NCBI GenBank assembly: GCA_045637205.1
Contig: JAZTYY010000013.1
Location: 1-6,552 of the forward strand
Length of the DNA: 6,552 nucleotides
Source of the DNA: RGIG4608 sp045637205
GTDB lineage: Bacteria > Bacillota > Clostridia > Oscillospirales > CAG-272
Reading direction: 5' to 3'
Of this stretch, positions 6,356 to 6,552 are shown one piece after another (position 1 is the stretch's first letter; each line of letters starts with the position of its first letter). Position numbers and translations under genes: made by a program. Below the pieces are notes generated by a model. The model was not told the origin of the DNA. It did not search any database and was given only the letters and a program-made list of their open reading frames with translations.

Positions 6356-6552
6356 TTATTTTACCATTTCGTTTTTTAGTTTTTCGAGAGCGGATTTTTC
6401 AATTCTCGAAACATAGGAGCGAGAAATTCCGAGTTTTTCGGCAATTTCCTTTTGGGTATAGCTCCGGTTAAGCCCAAAAAGTCCATATCTCATCGTGATT
6501 ATTTGCTTTTCCCTTTCGTCGAGAGTGTTTTTAACAAGTCGGAGCACGCGAA
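6356..6552 (-). CDS. Sporulation sigma factor, C-terminal fragment (SigK-like), runs off the window
   Basis: The visible 65 residues are the C-terminus of a sigma-70 family protein, region 4. LDEREKQIITMRYGL starts region 4, and TQKEIAEKLGISRSYVSRIEKSALEKL is the region 4.2 helix-turn-helix that reads the -35 element. ISRSYVSRIEK is typical of the sporulation factors SigK/SigE. The YVSRIEK...AL form is closer to SigK, which drives late mother-cell transcription, whereas SigE usually has QSYISRLEKR. The frame stays open to the window edge: the GTG at 6545-6547 is an internal valine codon, not a start, and regions 2 and 3 lie outside. Nothing can be said about a split (skin-type) gene, because that would be upstream. 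The TAA stop is directly followed by a stem-loop. Confidence 0.85.
   Translation of the reverse strand, partial: RVLRLVKNTLDEREKQIITMRYGLFGLNRSYTQKEIAEKLGISRSYVSRIEKSALEKLKNEMVK

Noticed and set aside
6545..6547. GTG as the start codon of a 63-residue protein at the right edge
   Set aside because: The frame stays open upstream to the window edge, and the sequence begins in the middle of sigma region 4, so the GTG is an internal valine codon in a truncated gene.
6356..6552. Sigma fragment as SigE, SigF or SigG
   Set aside because: The ISRSYVSRIEK...AL signature is closer to SigK as I know it. Only 65 residues are visible, so SigE is not excluded and no gene symbol was assigned.

Overview
The window looks like chromosomal DNA from an endospore-forming member of the Clostridia (Bacillota), probably a gut-associated and possibly uncultured lineage. 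Four things support this. There is a complete SpoIIE-type sporulation phosphatase and the C-terminal end of a sporulation-type sigma factor, most like SigK. There are AAGGAG-type ribosome binding sites and sigma-A-type promoters. There is a BspA-type leucine-rich repeat with the IPxSVxxIGxxAF and YxGTxxQW signatures common in gut Firmicutes. Intergenic palindromic repeats resemble those I associate with gut Clostridia. No species can be named from the sequence.

Layout from left to right: (1) positions 1-184 have no gene. They hold a palindromic repeat with perfect 19-bp inverted ends, followed by an AT-rich motif that lies just after the spoIIE stop codon. (2) spoIIE lies at 185-2611 on the minus strand. 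(3) A 188-bp divergent intergenic region carries a plausible plus-strand promoter and a weak Spo0A-box-like site facing spoIIE. (4) At 2800-5070 on the plus strand is a three-part protein: a roughly 7-TM YwaF/TMEM164-like membrane domain, a C39-like (papain-fold) cysteine peptidase domain and a C-terminal BspA-like LRR domain. (5) A strong bidirectional terminator separates it from the convergent gene. (6) A short-chain dehydrogenase/reductase (SDR) gene lies at 5124-5924 on the minus strand, with a near-consensus sigma-A promoter. (7) Positions 5925-6355 have no gene; most of this stretch is a MITE-like element with 17-bp perfect terminal inverted repeats and several internal hairpins. (8) The 3' end of a sporulation sigma-factor gene on the minus strand runs off the window at 6552.

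The genes do not form one operon: spoIIE and the fusion gene are divergent, the fusion gene and SDR gene are convergent, and the repeat element separates the SDR gene from the sigma gene. In the well-studied sporulation pathway, SpoIIE dephosphorylates SpoIIAA to activate sigma-F in the forespore, and SigK acts late in the mother cell. Their closeness here is suggestive but does not prove that the genes between them act in sporulation.

The most unusual items are the three-domain membrane/peptidase/LRR fusion, whose soluble domains are predicted to face the cytoplasm, and a degenerate motif containing TTTATAGGGGAGTT or a variant. That motif occurs just after both sporulation genes and again, inverted, at the other end of the MITE-like element.
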